The notes: a model not told the origin generated them from the sequence alone. Shown: positions 53,442-64,000, counted from the first letter of the stretch. The stretch is 64,000 bases of DNA from Brevundimonas sp. SH203 (GCF_002157625.1 NZ_BDMM01000002.1:496001-560000); one strand, 5' to 3'. Numbers and translations: made by a program.

Positions 53442-53553
53442 GGCCGGGCGGTAGGCCGCAAACCGGCGGAAGTCAAAGGCGTCGCCTTGTGAATCCGAAG
53501 TCGGAAGGCTATCCCGCCGATACATTCCCTATCGACGTGCATTGGAGGGCCGC

Positions 53554-53841
53554 ATGGCCATCGACGCTGCGACGGTGCGCAAGGTGGCGCATCTCGCCCG
53601 CATCAAGACCCCCGAGGATCGGCTGGAGCCGCTGGCGCAGGAGCTGAACGGCATCCTGGCCTGGATCGAGCAGCTGGATCAGGTCGATGTCGACGGCGTC
53701 GACCCCATGACCTCGAACGTGGCCCAACCCTTGCGTCTGCGCGACGACGTGGTGACGGACGGCGACAAGATCGCCGACGTCCTGTCCAACGCTCCGAAAT
53801 CCGCCGACGGCTTCTTCGTCGTGCCCAAGGTGGTCGACTGA
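53554..53841 (+). CDS. gatC: Asp-tRNA(Asn)/Glu-tRNA(Gln) amidotransferase subunit C
   Basis: GatC stabilises GatA and links it to GatB in the complex that amidates misacylated tRNA. The 95-residue protein has [10 protein letters not shown] near residue 8, [20 protein letters not shown] near 33 and PLRLRDDVV near 62. GGAGG lies 5 bases before the ATG at 53554; four residues upstream are in frame. gatA follows after 2 bases. Confidence 0.95.
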   Translation: MAIDAATVRKVAHLARIKTPEDRLEPLAQELNGILAWIEQLDQVDVDGVDPMTSNVAQPLRLRDDVVTDGDKIADVLSNAPKSADGFFVVPKVVD

Positions 53842-53843
53842 TC

Positions 53844-55322
<1,479 letters not shown>

Positions 55323-55348
55323 GCCGTCCAGCGTAGGAAGGTCGCATT

Positions 55349-55371
55349 GACGCCCGCGCCCGGCGGGCGTC
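55349..55371. terminator. hairpin after gatA
   Basis: The 9-base arms GACGCCCGC and GCGGGCGTC around a 5-base loop follow the gatA stop by 26 bases. There is no T-run, so if it terminates it does so weakly; it is immediately followed by a second hairpin that covers the regulator's ribosome-binding site. Confidence 0.45.
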
Positions 55372-55375
55372 TGAT

Positions 55376-55404
55376 GGCTCCCGACGACGAGGCCGTTGGG
55401 AGCC
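55376..55404 (+). promoter_or_regulatory. hairpin covering the ribosome-binding site of the GAF/Fis regulator
   Basis: GGCTCCC (55376-55382) is the exact complement of GGGAGCC (55398-55404). The GGGAG in the second arm is the natural ribosome-binding site, 6 bases before the ATG at 55409. Folding would hide it and lower translation of the regulator. Confidence 0.5.
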
Positions 55405-55408
55405 GAGC

Positions 55409-56383
55409 ATGGGCGAGCGCGCAGGAAACGACCACCGCAGCCTGATCAAACAGGTGCTGGACGACGGGGCCGGGCCGGCCCGGTCGGCGCTGGCGGCGTC
55501 GTGGCGCCGGTCGATGACCCTGTATGGGCTGGACCCTGAAAGCCAGGGTCAGGTCGCCACCCTGACGGAGGGCCAGCTTCGCGCCGCGCGCGAGGCGATG
55601 GAGCCGGTGACGCAGGCGGCGCAGGGCGTGCTGGACCGGCTGTTTCTCGCCGTGGGCGACGCGGGGTGCTGCGTCCTGCTGTGCGACGCCTCGGGCGTGC
55701 CGGTCGAGCGTCGGGGTATGGCCAGCGACGACGACACCTTCCATCGCTGGGGACTGTGGCCCGGCGCCGTCTGGTCCGAAGCGGTGGAAGGCACCAACGG
55801 CATCGGCACGGCCCTGGCCGAAAAACGGGCCGTGACCATCCATCGCGACCAGCATTTTCACGCGCGCAACATCGGCCTGAGCTGTTCCAGCCATCCCATC
55901 TACGACCATCTGGGGCGGCTGGCCGGGGCGCTGGACGTGTCGTCGTGCCGGGCGGACCAGACCGAGGCCATGCTGGGCCTGATCACTGCCGCCGTCGCGG
56001 ATGCGGCGCGCGCCATCGAATCCCAGGCCTTCCGCAAGGCCTTTTCCGAGGCGCGGATCGTGCTGGCCGGCGACGTGGCCGAGCGTAATACGGCGGCCCT
56101 CTTGGCCGTTGACCGCGACGATCTGGTGGTCGGGGCCACGCGGGCGGCGCGACTGGCCCTGTCGATCACGGACGAGCGGATCGCGGGCCAACTGGCGGCG
56201 TCCGAGGTTCTGGGCGGCGGCTCCATCGAGGCGGACCTGCTGGAGGCCGAGCGCGGGGCGGTTCGGCGGGCGCTGGCGCTGAACAACGGCAATGTGTCGG
56301 CGGCGGCGCGGGGGCTGGGCGTCAGTCGCGCGACCCTGCATCGCAAACTGCACCGGCTGGGACTGGCGGGCGCCGCCCACTGA
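55409..56383 (+). CDS. GAF-domain, Fis-type HTH regulator (AcoR-like, no AAA+ domain)
   Basis: A 324-residue transcriptional regulator. Residues 60-210 are a GAF-type sensory domain like that of AcoR/acetoin regulators (EGTNGIGTALAEKRAVTIHR, CSSHPIYDHLGRLAGALDVS). The C-terminus has a Fis-type helix-turn-helix (RALALNNGNVSAAARGLGVS then RATLHRKLHRLGL). The sigma-54-interacting AAA+ domain expected between them in AcoR is missing; only about 70 residues link the two. It is followed by a palindrome and the aldehyde dehydrogenase gene, so it probably controls the dehydrogenase cassette and perhaps senses an aldehyde or alcohol. Confidence 0.86.
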   Translation: MGERAGNDHRSLIKQVLDDGAGPARSALAASWRRSMTLYGLDPESQGQVATLTEGQLRAAREAMEPVTQAAQGVLDRLFLAVGDAGCCVLLCDASGVPVERRGMASDDDTFHRWGLWPGAVWSEAVEGTNGIGTALAEKRAVTIHRDQHFHARNIGLSCSSHPIYDHLGRLAGALDVSSCRADQTEAMLGLITAAVADAARAIESQAFRKAFSEARIVLAGDVAERNTAALLAVDRDDLVVGATRAARLALSITDERIAGQLAASEVLGGGSIEADLLEAERGAVRRALALNNGNVSAAARGLGVSRATLHRKLHRLGLAGAAH

Positions 56384-56387
56384 ACCG

Positions 56388-56411
56388 ACCTGTCGCAAAC
56401 CTGCGACAGGT
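56388..56411. promoter_or_regulatory. perfect inverted repeat upstream of the aldehyde dehydrogenase, likely regulator site
   Basis: ACCTGTCGCA and TGCGACAGGT are separated by four bases. The site begins 5 bases after the regulator's stop codon and ends about 110 bases before the aldehyde dehydrogenase start. Its position and dyad symmetry suit binding of the Fis-type regulator just encoded. Confidence 0.7.
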
Positions 56412-56520
56412 TTGCAGCGCACCATGAACCGCCGGTCTGGCGCGCGCGGCCGGCGAGGACGAGCTTCCGGTCCCAACGACGTCGACAAGCGACGCCCGAG
56501 GAACACGTCAGGAAGCCATC

Positions 56521-58038
56521 ATGACCAAGCCCGAATTCACCCGCGCCGCCACCCCCAAGTTCAAGGCGCGCTATGACAACTTCATCGGCGGACAGTGGGT
56601 CCCGCCGGTGAACGGCCGCTATTTCGAGAACACCTCCCCGGTGAACGGCCGCGTCCTGTGCGAGGTCGCACGTTCGGACGCGGCCGACGTCGAAAAGGCG
56701 CTGGACGCCGCCCATGCCGCCAAGGACGCCTGGGGCCAGACCAGCGTGGCGGAGCGCGCTCTGCTGCTAAACCGCATCGCCGACCGGATCGAACAGAACC
56801 TTCAGGCCGTCGCCGAGGCCGAGACCTGGGACAACGGCAAGCCGGTGCGGGAGACGCTGGCGGCCGACATCCCGCTGGCCATCGACCATTTCCGCTATTT
56901 CGCCGGCTGCATCCGCGCGCAGGAAGGCGGGATTTCCGAGCTGGATCACAACACCGTCGCCTATCACTTCCACGAGCCGCTGGGCGTGGTGGGACAGATC
57001 ATTCCCTGGAACTTCCCGATCCTGATGGCGGCGTGGAAGATCGCCCCGGCCCTGGCGGCGGGCAATTGCATCGTGCTGAAGCCGGCCGAACAGACCCCGG
57101 CCTCCATCCTCATGGTGGTCGAACTGATCCAGGACCTGCTGCCGGCGGGCGTGCTGAACATCGTGTCGGGCACCGGCGTCGAGGTCGGCGAACCGTTGGC
57201 CACCAATCCGCGCATCGCCAAGATCGCCTTCACCGGCTCGACCGCCGTCGGTCAGAAGATCATGGAATATGCGACCAGGAACATCATTCCGGTGACGCTG
57301 GAGCTGGGCGGCAAGTCGCCCAACATCTTCTTCAAGGACGTGATGGATCACGACGACGCCTTCCTGGACAAGGCGCTGGAAGGCTTCGCCATGTTCGCTC
57401 TGAACCAGGGCGAGGTCTGCACCTGCCCCAGCCGTGCGCTGGTGCATGAGGACATCTACGAGGCCTTCATCGAGAAGGCGATCGCGCGGGTGAAGGCGAT
57501 CAAACAGGGCGATCCGCTCGATCCCGCAACCCAGGTCGGCGCCCAGGCGTCGGACCAGCAGCTCAAGAAAATCCTGGGTTATCTGAAGATCGGCACGGAC
57601 GAAGGCGCCGAGGTCCTGACCGGCGGCCATCAGGCGGTGCTGAAAGACGATCTGTCGGGCGGCTTCTACGTCGAGCCGACCGTGTTCAAGGGCACCAACA
57701 ACATGCGGATCTTCCAGGAGGAAATCTTCGGCCCCGTCCTGGCCGTGACCACTTTCAAGACGCTGGAAGAGGCCATCGCCATCGCCAACGACACCGAATA
57801 CGGCCTGGGCGCCGGGGTGTGGTCGCGCGACATGAACACCGCCTATCGCGCCGGCCGCGCCATTCAGGCCGGACGGGTGTGGACCAACTGCTATCACCAG
57901 TATCCCGCCCACGCGGCCTTCGGCGGCTACAAGAAGTCGGGCATCGGGCGCGAGAACCACCGGATGATGCTGGACCACTATCAGCAGACCAAGAACCTGC
58001 TGGTCAGCTACAGCCCCGACAAACTGGGCTTCTTCTGA
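56521..58038 (+). CDS. NAD-dependent aldehyde dehydrogenase (ExaC/AldB type)
   Basis: A 505-residue aldehyde dehydrogenase close to the acetaldehyde-type ExaC/AldB enzymes that are often driven by AcoR-like regulators. Cofactor segment [20 protein letters not shown] is near residue 160, the general-base Glu in [12 protein letters not shown] near 260, the nucleophile Cys in [11 protein letters not shown] near 300 and [13 protein letters not shown] near 400. It is preceded by the inverted repeat and followed 149 bases later by the alcohol dehydrogenase on the same strand, suggesting stepwise alcohol to acid oxidation. Confidence 0.93.
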   Translation: MTKPEFTRAATPKFKARYDNFIGGQWVPPVNGRYFENTSPVNGRVLCEVARSDAADVEKALDAAHAAKDAWGQTSVAERALLLNRIADRIEQNLQAVAEAETWDNGKPVRETLAADIPLAIDHFRYFAGCIRAQEGGISELDHNTVAYHFHEPLGVVGQIIPWNFPILMAAWKIAPALAAGNCIVLKPAEQTPASILMVVELIQDLLPAGVLNIVSGTGVEVGEPLATNPRIAKIAFTGSTAVGQKIMEYATRNIIPVTLELGGKSPNIFFKDVMDHDDAFLDKALEGFAMFALNQGEVCTCPSRALVHEDIYEAFIEKAIARVKAIKQGDPLDPATQVGAQASDQQLKKILGYLKIGTDEGAEVLTGGHQAVLKDDLSGGFYVEPTVFKGTNNMRIFQEEIFGPVLAVTTFKTLEEAIAIANDTEYGLGAGVWSRDMNTAYRAGRAIQAGRVWTNCYHQYPAHAAFGGYKKSGIGRENHRMMLDHYQQTKNLLVSYSPDKLGFF

Positions 58039-58187
58039 TCTGAATCAAGGATGGCCGGTTTCGGATCGGCCATCCTTCGCCTTGCACGCCGAACCACTCC
58101 CACGGCGCGCGAAACTCCCCGGCGGACGGGTCGATCTCCTGCTTTCGGCCCGTCCGTCGCCTTCCCTTGAAATCGAGGAGACGTTCC

Positions 58188-59219
58188 ATGACCAAGACCA
58201 TGAAGGCCGCCGTCGTGCGCGCGTTCGGCAAACCGTTGACCATTGAGGAAGTCGCCGTGCCCGAGCCGGGCCCCGGCCAGATCCAGGTCAAGATCGAAGC
58301 CTCCGGCGTTTGCCACACCGACCTGCACGCCGCCGAGGGCGACTGGCCCGTCAAGCCCAACCCGCCCTTCATTCCCGGCCATGAGGGCGTCGGCTACGTC
58401 TCGGCCGTGGGGGCGGGGGTCAAGCTGGTCAAGGAAGGCGACCGGGTCGGCGTGCCGTGGCTCTATTCGTCCTGCGGCCACTGCAAACACTGTCTCGGCG
58501 GCTGGGAGACCCTGTGCCACGAGCAGGAGAACACCGGCTATTCCGTCAATGGCGGGTTCGCGGAATACGCCATCGCCGATCCGAACTATGTCGGACACCT
58601 GCCGGCCAACGTCAGCTTCACCGACATCGCCCCGATCCTGTGCGCCGGGGTCACGGTCTATAAGGGGCTGAAGATGACGGACACCAAGCCGGGCGACTGG
58701 GTGGTCATTTCGGGCATCGGCGGCTTGGGCCACGTCGCGGTTCAATACGCCAAGGCCATGGGCATGAACGTCGCCGCCGTGGACGTGGACGACGCCAAGC
58801 TGGACCTGGCGCGACGGCTGGGTGCCACCGTGACGGTCAACGCCAAGACCTCCAACGATCCCGCCGCCGACATCAAGGTCCAGACGGACGGCGGCGCTCA
58901 GGGCGTGCTGGTCACGGCCGTCTCGCCCAAGGCGTTCGAACAGGCGGTCAACATGACCTCGCGCGGGGCGACCATCGCCCTGAACGGCCTGCCGCCCGGC
59001 GACTTCCCGCTGTCGATCTTCGACATGGTGCTGAACGGGACGACGGTGCGCGGCTCCATCGTGGGCACGCGGCTGGACCTGCAGGAAGCGCTTCAATTCG
59101 CCGCCGACGAAAAGGTCAAGGCGACGGTTGCGGTCGAGCCGCTGGAGAACATCAACGACATCTTCCAGCGGATGCACAAGGGCCAGATCGAGGGCCGGGT
59201 GGTGATGACCATCAACTGA
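58188..59219 (+). CDS. adhP: zinc-dependent alcohol dehydrogenase, AdhP type
   Basis: A 343-residue medium-chain alcohol dehydrogenase. The catalytic zinc site is in [15 protein letters not shown] near residue 37 and [10 protein letters not shown] near 61. The structural zinc ligands are the four Cys of [19 protein letters not shown] near 92. The NAD-binding motif [17 protein letters not shown] is near 172. GAGGAG lies 7 bases before the ATG; seven upstream in-frame residues are rejected. It is paired with the aldehyde dehydrogenase and ends at a strong terminator. Confidence 0.95.
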   Translation: MTKTMKAAVVRAFGKPLTIEEVAVPEPGPGQIQVKIEASGVCHTDLHAAEGDWPVKPNPPFIPGHEGVGYVSAVGAGVKLVKEGDRVGVPWLYSSCGHCKHCLGGWETLCHEQENTGYSVNGGFAEYAIADPNYVGHLPANVSFTDIAPILCAGVTVYKGLKMTDTKPGDWVVISGIGGLGHVAVQYAKAMGMNVAAVDVDDAKLDLARRLGATVTVNAKTSNDPAADIKVQTDGGAQGVLVTAVSPKAFEQAVNMTSRGATIALNGLPPGDFPLSIFDMVLNGTTVRGSIVGTRLDLQEALQFAADEKVKATVAVEPLENINDIFQRMHKGQIEGRVVMTIN

Positions 59220-59243
59220 TCCGACATGGATCAGGCAGGAAAA

Positions 59244-59275
59244 GGGGCGGCCGGACGATCCGGCCGCCCCTTATC
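59244..59275 (+). terminator. terminator of the alcohol dehydrogenase gene
   Basis: A 12-bp perfect stem (GGGGCGGCCGGA and TCCGGCCGCCCC) with loop CGA is preceded by AAA and followed by TTATCTTT. It can act in both directions between adhP and the convergent small gene. Confidence 0.85.
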
Positions 59276-59293
59276 TTTGCGTAGTCGCCGCGA

Positions 59294-59635
59294 TCAGGCG
59301 GCCGGCAGGGCCTTCAGATCGGCGTCGATGGCCGCGATCTTCTCATCGGTGATGTGGCCCTGAGAGAAGGGCGCGACCTGACGCAGGGTCATGCCCTTGA
59401 ACTGGGCGTAGGCGGGATGACGGTCGATGCCGGGCAGATGCTTGTCCAGCACAGCCTTGGTCGCCGGGTCGGCCACCAGCGCCTCGATGGTGCTGTCGAT
59501 GGTGGGGCGGGCGGCGTGATGGTCGGCGTGATGCTCATGCCCGGTCGCGGGAGCGGGGGCGGGCGTCGTCTGGGCCGAGGCGGCGCCAACGGCCAGAAGC
59601 GAGGCCGCGGCGGCGGCGAACAGGGTCTTGGTCAT
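59294..59635 (-). CDS. small secreted His-rich protein of unknown function
   Basis: A 113-residue exported protein. Signal peptide MTKTLFAAAAASLLAVGAAS ends ASAQ-TT; a short Pro/Ala/His-rich stretch (GHEHHADHHAARP) could bind metal. The rest is helical (TIEALVADPATKAVLDKHLP and FKGMTLRQVAPFSQGH), a pattern seen in small alphaproteobacterial exported proteins of unknown role. CGGAG lies 6 bases upstream of the ATG; longer upstream frames are not needed. It is divergent from gatB. Confidence 0.8.
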   Translation of the reverse strand: MTKTLFAAAAASLLAVGAASAQTTPAPAPATGHEHHADHHAARPTIDSTIEALVADPATKAVLDKHLPGIDRHPAYAQFKGMTLRQVAPFSQGHITDEKIAAIDADLKALPAA

Positions 59636-59731
59636 GGAAATCTCCGTTGAGAGACGGAAGTTGAGCGCCTTTCGCGACATCATCAAGACAGCCCCCTTTC
59701 TCGTCGCCGACGAGGGCGCTAGGACGGGCGC

Positions 59732-61234
<1,503 letters not shown>

Positions 61235-61256
61235 CGGCCAAGGCCGCGCCAAAGTC

Positions 61257-61290
61257 AAAGGCCCCGCAGATCGCTCTGCGGGGCCTTTTC
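61257..61290. terminator. terminator after gatB
   Basis: A 14-bp stem (AAAGGCCCCGCAGA and TCTGCGGGGCCTTT, loop TCGC) ends in TTTT. The flanking A and T runs make it active in both directions, between gatB and the convergent RcnB-like gene. Confidence 0.92.
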
Positions 61291-61331
61291 GCTGGTTGAT
61301 CAGGCCGAAACCGGCTCGATCTTGCCCGCGA

Positions 61332-62357
61332 TCACCAGCGCCAGGCGTCGCGAACGATGTCGATGATGTAACCGTCGTCATCGTCGATCAGATACAGGGT
61401 GTTGTCGACCGACACCCAGCGGGTTCCGGGCGGCGGATAGCCCAGTCCATAGGTGCGCCAGTCCTGAAGCTGATAGCGCCAGAAGGCCTCCGGCAGATAT
61501 TGGCCGACGGACCAGTCGCGCCCCCAGTAGGAGCGGGGAACGCTGTAGTAGCCCCAGCCCGGCGCGAAGTAGAAGCCGGACCGGAAGCCGTCATAGCCCC
61601 TGAACCGATAGTCGTTGCGCCACCAGTCGGCGCGATGATCGCGGTAGAAGTCGCGCCGCCAGCGTTCGGCGTCGAACCTCTGACGAAACTCGCGGCGCAG
61701 ACGTTCGCGCTCGCGTTCGTTGTTCCAGTCCGGGCGCGGCCGATCCGGCCGGTCCCATCCGCCCGGTCTGTCGGGTCGGTTCCAGCCGCCGTCGGGACGT
61801 TCGGGACGCGGCCCGCCGGGATGCGGTCTGTCGGGCCGGTTCCATCCACCCTCGGGACGATCCGGGCGCGGGCCGCCGGGATGCGGTCTGTCGGGCCGGT
61901 TCCAGCCGCCGTCGGGACGTTCGGGGCGTGGGCCGCCGGGGTTCGGTCTGTCGGGCCGGTTCCATCCACCCTCGGGACGATCCGGGCGTGGACCGCCGGG
62001 ATTCGGGCGGTCGGGGCGGTTCCATCCGCCTTCGGGGCGGTCGGGGCGCGGAGCGTCGGGGGTGGGTCGATCAGGCCGGTTCCAACCGCCTTCAGGACGA
62101 TCAGGACGCGAGGGACCGCCTTCGGGGCGTTCGGGACGGGTCCAGCCATTGGGACGCTCGGGCCTTGGCGCATCGGCGTCGCGACGCATGGGCCGTTCGA
62201 AGCGGGGTTGCTCTTCCCTCATCATCGTCGGGCGGTCAGGGCCGCGCGTCGGACGTTCGCGATGCGGTGCGGGCTGGTCCGGCGTCTCCTGGGCCAGGGC
62301 CTGTAGAGGGGCGGAGACGGCGGCGACGGCCGTGAAAGCCATCAGGAGACGTTTCAT
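61332..62357 (-). CDS. RcnB-like secreted protein with Pro/Arg-rich tandem repeats
   Basis: A 341-residue exported protein. Signal peptide MKRLLMAFTAVAAVSAPLQA ends ALAQ-ET. Residues about 65-200 are a low-complexity tandem array whose unit is the 20 residues RPEGGWNRPDRPNPGGPRPD, five full copies plus partial ones. An Arg/Trp-rich helix and an RcnB-type C-terminal domain follow (GYLPEAFWRYQLQDWRTYGL, then PPGTRWVSVDNTLYLID). RcnB in E. coli is a periplasmic protein of nickel/cobalt efflux; here the role is unproven. The start at 62357 is chosen for the signal peptide. The gene after the terminator upstream encodes a second RcnB-like protein. Confidence 0.85.
   Translation of the reverse strand: MKRLLMAFTAVAAVSAPLQALAQETPDQPAPHRERPTRGPDRPTMMREEQPRFERPMRRDADAPRPERPNGWTRPERPEGGPSRPDRPEGGWNRPDRPTPDAPRPDRPEGGWNRPDRPNPGGPRPDRPEGGWNRPDRPNPGGPRPERPDGGWNRPDRPHPGGPRPDRPEGGWNRPDRPHPGGPRPERPDGGWNRPDRPGGWDRPDRPRPDWNNERERERLRREFRQRFDAERWRRDFYRDHRADWWRNDYRFRGYDGFRSGFYFAPGWGYYSVPRSYWGRDWSVGQYLPEAFWRYQLQDWRTYGLGYPPPGTRWVSVDNTLYLIDDDDGYIIDIVRDAWRW
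61801..62100. repeat. 60-bp tandem repeat inside the RcnB-like gene
   Basis: Five 60-base units lie end to end, flanked by partial units (from about 61768 and to about 62133). Neighbouring units alternate between two sequence variants, one ending CCACCCTCGGGACGA and one ending CCGCCGTCGGGACGT (plus-strand orientation), so there is also a 120-base higher-order period. The array stays in frame. Confidence 0.9.
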
Positions 62358-62465
62358 GATCTTCTCGTTCCTGCACGCCGGTTGTCCGGCGGCTTGGGAT
62401 GGACGATGCGATCCTGGCGATGAACCCAGACTGAACATGGTTTTCAGCGGGGTGGGCGCAAGAAA

Positions 62466-62493
62466 AAGGCCCCGCAGAGGTCTGCGGGGCCTT
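62466..62493 (-). terminator. terminator of the second RcnB-like gene
   Basis: Read leftward, a 13-bp stem (AAGGCCCCGCAGA with TCTGCGGGGCCTT) and a 2-base loop end in a run of T about 25 bases after the stop at 62517. The stem sequence is nearly the same as the one after gatB. Confidence 0.88.
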
Positions 62494-62516
62494 TCCATGG
62501 CGGGTTCAGTCCGGGC

Positions 62517-63101
62517 TCAATAGACGCCGGACATGACGCTGGCGATCAGGCCCGTCGCGACCGCGATCATCAGGATGTCATTGCCGGCGTGGACGTAGCG
62601 ATAACCGCGCGGGGCCTCGCGCAGGCCGTAAACATACGGGTCGCGGACGTAGTAGGTGCGGTACTGGGACGGCAGATATCCGCCCGTGCGCCAGCGGTAG
62701 TCGTAGTAGCGCGGCTCGACCCGGTAATAGCCATAGCTGGGCGCGTACCAATAGCCTGCGCGCGGCCCGTTATAGCCGCGGAAGTCCGCCCGTCCGCGCC
62801 ACCAGTCGCGATTGTTGCGGTCCCAGCGGTCGTTTCGCCAGTCGCGGCGGTCTTCGCGACGCTCGACCCAATAGTCGCGGCGGTCGTCGCGTCGGTCACG
62901 CCAGTATTCGCCGCGATCAGCGTAACGACCATCGCGCCAGTCGCGACGATCATCGCGGCGTTCGAGGCGGAAGTCCCGGCGGTCGTCGCGACGGTCATGA
63001 CGATGTTCGCGGCGGTCGCGCTCCTGGGCCTGGACGAGCATGGGCAGGGCCGTGGTCGACAGGGCGAGGGCGACGACGGCGGCCTTGGTGAGGCGGTTCA
63101 T
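62517..63101 (-). CDS. RcnB-like secreted protein, Arg/Asp-rich
   Basis: A 194-residue exported protein with signal peptide MNRLTKAAVVALALSTTALP ending VQAQ-ER. Residues 28-95 are an extremely charged Arg/Asp stretch (DRREHRHDRRDDRRDF and similar). The C-terminal RcnB-type domain (GGYLPSQYRTYYVRDPYVYG, then GYRYVHAGNDILMIAVATGL) ends in a hydrophobic helix. It shares its general plan with the neighbouring RcnB-like gene, but the linker is charged here and Pro-rich there. Function is unknown; a nickel/cobalt link is only by family name. Confidence 0.85.
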   Translation of the reverse strand: MNRLTKAAVVALALSTTALPMLVQAQERDRREHRHDRRDDRRDFRLERRDDRRDWRDGRYADRGEYWRDRRDDRRDYWVERREDRRDWRNDRWDRNNRDWWRGRADFRGYNGPRAGYWYAPSYGYYRVEPRYYDYRWRTGGYLPSQYRTYYVRDPYVYGLREAPRGYRYVHAGNDILMIAVATGLIASVMSGVY

Positions 63102-63387
63102 CTGATTGCTCCCATTCTTGGGCGGCCGACAGAGGCGCCGGATCGACCCGTTAATGACGATCAGGGTCGCGCCGGGCGGCTGAATGCCCGCTGAATGGCG
63201 CGGTCAGGTTTTCGGACCCGTTCGCAACGGGGTTTTCGATGGGTGAATCGACGGTTCAGTATTCATTTCTGCTTTACTCAAAAGGTCGGCTGGCCCCTTT
63301 CGCCGTTAACTTTAACTTCAAACCACCGGTATTTGATTGGGTCTCGTAAGGCGGGCCCAGAACGGCGCCCGTTCAGGAGATACGGTG
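63102..63387. promoter_or_regulatory. divergent promoter region of the RcnB-like and Sel1-like genes
   Basis: A 286-base gap with an AT-rich centre near 63240-63340. A TTAA-N7-TTCA sequence at 63306-63320 resembles the CtrA consensus of Caulobacterales (TTAA-N7-TTAA) with one base off. AGGAG at 63375-63379 is the ribosome-binding site of the gene at 63388. I see no small gene in it. Confidence 0.4.
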
Positions 63388-63693
63388 ATGAACGCGCAAG
63401 AATTGGCGCACGACCTGCAGGCCCAGGACGAGGGACTGCCGCTGCCGACGCCGGATATGTCCGGCGACGACCTGTTCAAACTGGGCATGATGTATTCGGC
63501 CGGATCGGGCGGCTGTCCGATGGACCGGGTTTCGGCCCATATGATCTTCAATCTGGCGGCCATGAAGGGCTCGGTCGAGGCGCGCGTCTATCGCCGCGAG
63601 ATGAGCATGGAGATGGAGCGCGAGGAGATCGCCGAGGCCCAGAAGGCCGCGCGGCGCTACATCGATCAGGGCGTGGTGCAACTGGTCGCCTGA
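63388..63693 (+). CDS. Sel1-repeat-like small protein
   Basis: A 101-residue cytoplasmic protein with a Sel1/TPR-like helical hairpin (DDLFKLGMMYSAGSGGC, then DRVSAHMIFNLAAMKGSVEA) and a charged C-terminal helix. Such proteins are adaptors in protein-protein interaction. AGGAG precedes the ATG at 63388; 17 upstream in-frame residues are rejected. It converges on the exporter gene with a 19-base gap. No partner is evident. Confidence 0.82.
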   Translation: MNAQELAHDLQAQDEGLPLPTPDMSGDDLFKLGMMYSAGSGGCPMDRVSAHMIFNLAAMKGSVEARVYRREMSMEMEREEIAEAQKAARRYIDQGVVQLVA

Positions 63694-63712
63694 CCGACGT
63701 TCCGGCGGCCCG

Positions 63713-64000
63713 TCAGAACTGGGCGAAGCCGTTGCCGCGCGTTCCGTTGATCGAATAGCTGAAGCCGATGGGCAGGGCGGCGCGGACCTGGGTGAAGAAG
63801 GCCGCCAGTTCGCCCAGGGTCGAGCGGGGCACGAACAGGATGTCGCCGCGTCTCAACGGAACGACCTCGCCGCGACGCGGCCGCAGGTCGACGACCCGCA
63901 TCATGCGCGATCCGCCCGGACCGCGACGGATCAGGGCCACCTGATCCGGCCGCGAGGTGGGGGCGAAGCCGCCGGCCTGAATGATCGCCTGATAGGCCTC
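63713..64000 (-). CDS. Wza-like polysaccharide export protein, C-terminal part
   Basis: Only the last 95 codons are in the window; the frame is open through the right edge. The segment AYQAIIQAGGFAPTSRPDQV, then VALIRRGPGG, is an SLBB-type soluble ligand-binding beta-grasp domain. The following VDLRPRRGEVVPLRRGDILF and VPRSTLGELAAFF match the end of outer-membrane polysaccharide export lipoproteins (Wza/OtnA). In Caulobacterales such genes serve holdfast or capsule export; which one applies here cannot be told from this fragment. Confidence 0.85.
   Translation of the reverse strand, partial: EAYQAIIQAGGFAPTSRPDQVALIRRGPGGSRMMRVVDLRPRRGEVVPLRRGDILFVPRSTLGELAAFFTQVRAALPIGFSYSINGTRGNGFAQF

Noticed and set aside
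56412..56520. Sigma-54 promoter for the aldehyde dehydrogenase
   Set aside because: A TGGCGC stretch is present but no TTGC at the right distance, and the regulator lacks the AAA+ domain needed for sigma-54.
61768..62133. Possible CRISPR array because of regular repeats
   Set aside because: Units are contiguous without unique spacers, and the array is in frame inside a protein gene. It is a coding tandem repeat.

Overview
The window is high-GC DNA from an alphaproteobacterium, most likely Brevundimonas or a close Caulobacterales relative. The reasons are an HdaA-type DnaA-inactivation protein, NDUFA12 and DUF2155 genes next to aat and accC/accB, the pyrB-pyrC'/plsY-dprA-topA neighbourhood, gatCAB beside ruvX, RcnB-like secreted proteins and many extragenic palindromes. 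It is ordinary chromosome, densely coded: I support 60 protein genes (one cut by the right edge) and see no rRNA, tRNA, phage, transposase or CRISPR array.

Layout. 0.2-9.8 kb: a secreted S10 carboxypeptidase; purM divergent from rnd; the polyphosphate pair ppk-ppx; a DUF3617 lipoprotein, hdaA and a YciI protein. 10-16.1 kb: aspS, two secreted pentapeptide-repeat proteins and an 881-residue protein whose C-terminus is that of a class II ribonucleotide reductase without the catalytic barrel. 16.3-23.2 kb: NDUFA12-DUF2155, a ribbon-helix-helix/EF-hand membrane protein, a signal peptidase, aat, the aroQ-accB-accC operon and thiS-thiG. 23.5-32.1 kb: a uridine kinase-like gene, an AlkK-type acyl-CoA ligase, DUF1499, an MBL hydrolase, and a TonB-dependent receptor flanked by orphan secreted proteins. 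32.2-38 kb: a methionine operon read leftward (ArsR-methyltransferase regulator, metF, and metH split into two genes) behind a 28-bp perfect palindrome. 38-45.4 kb: an ettA operon ending in a DUF433/DUF5615 toxin-antitoxin-like pair and a 2-hydroxyacid dehydrogenase, then a Tet-like MFS pump and topA. 45.5-53.4 kb: dprA-plsY, a GDPD lipoprotein, a UbiM-like hydroxylase, pyrB with a pseudo-dihydroorotase, an AEC transporter and ruvX. 53.5-61.2 kb: gatC-gatA and gatB, separated by a GAF/Fis regulator and an aldehyde/alcohol dehydrogenase cassette. 61.3-64 kb: two RcnB-like proteins, a Sel1-like protein and the end of a Wza-like exporter.

How the genes work together. gatCAB with AspRS points to indirect charging of tRNA-Gln and/or tRNA-Asn. 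metF supplies methyl-THF to the two-piece MetH under an ArsR-type regulator that carries its own SAM-binding fold. accB/accC feed fatty acid synthesis. The aldehyde and alcohol dehydrogenases look like one ethanol or short-alcohol oxidation unit under the adjacent regulator.

No single locus is a clear unknown system. The most promising leads are the metF-metH operator with its fused regulator, the AAA+-less AcoR-like regulator with a matching palindrome and a hairpin over its own ribosome-binding site, the stand-alone NrdJ-tail protein, the RHH-membrane-EF-hand protein, and a mosaic family of intergenic palindromes, one of which lies exactly in the split of metH.
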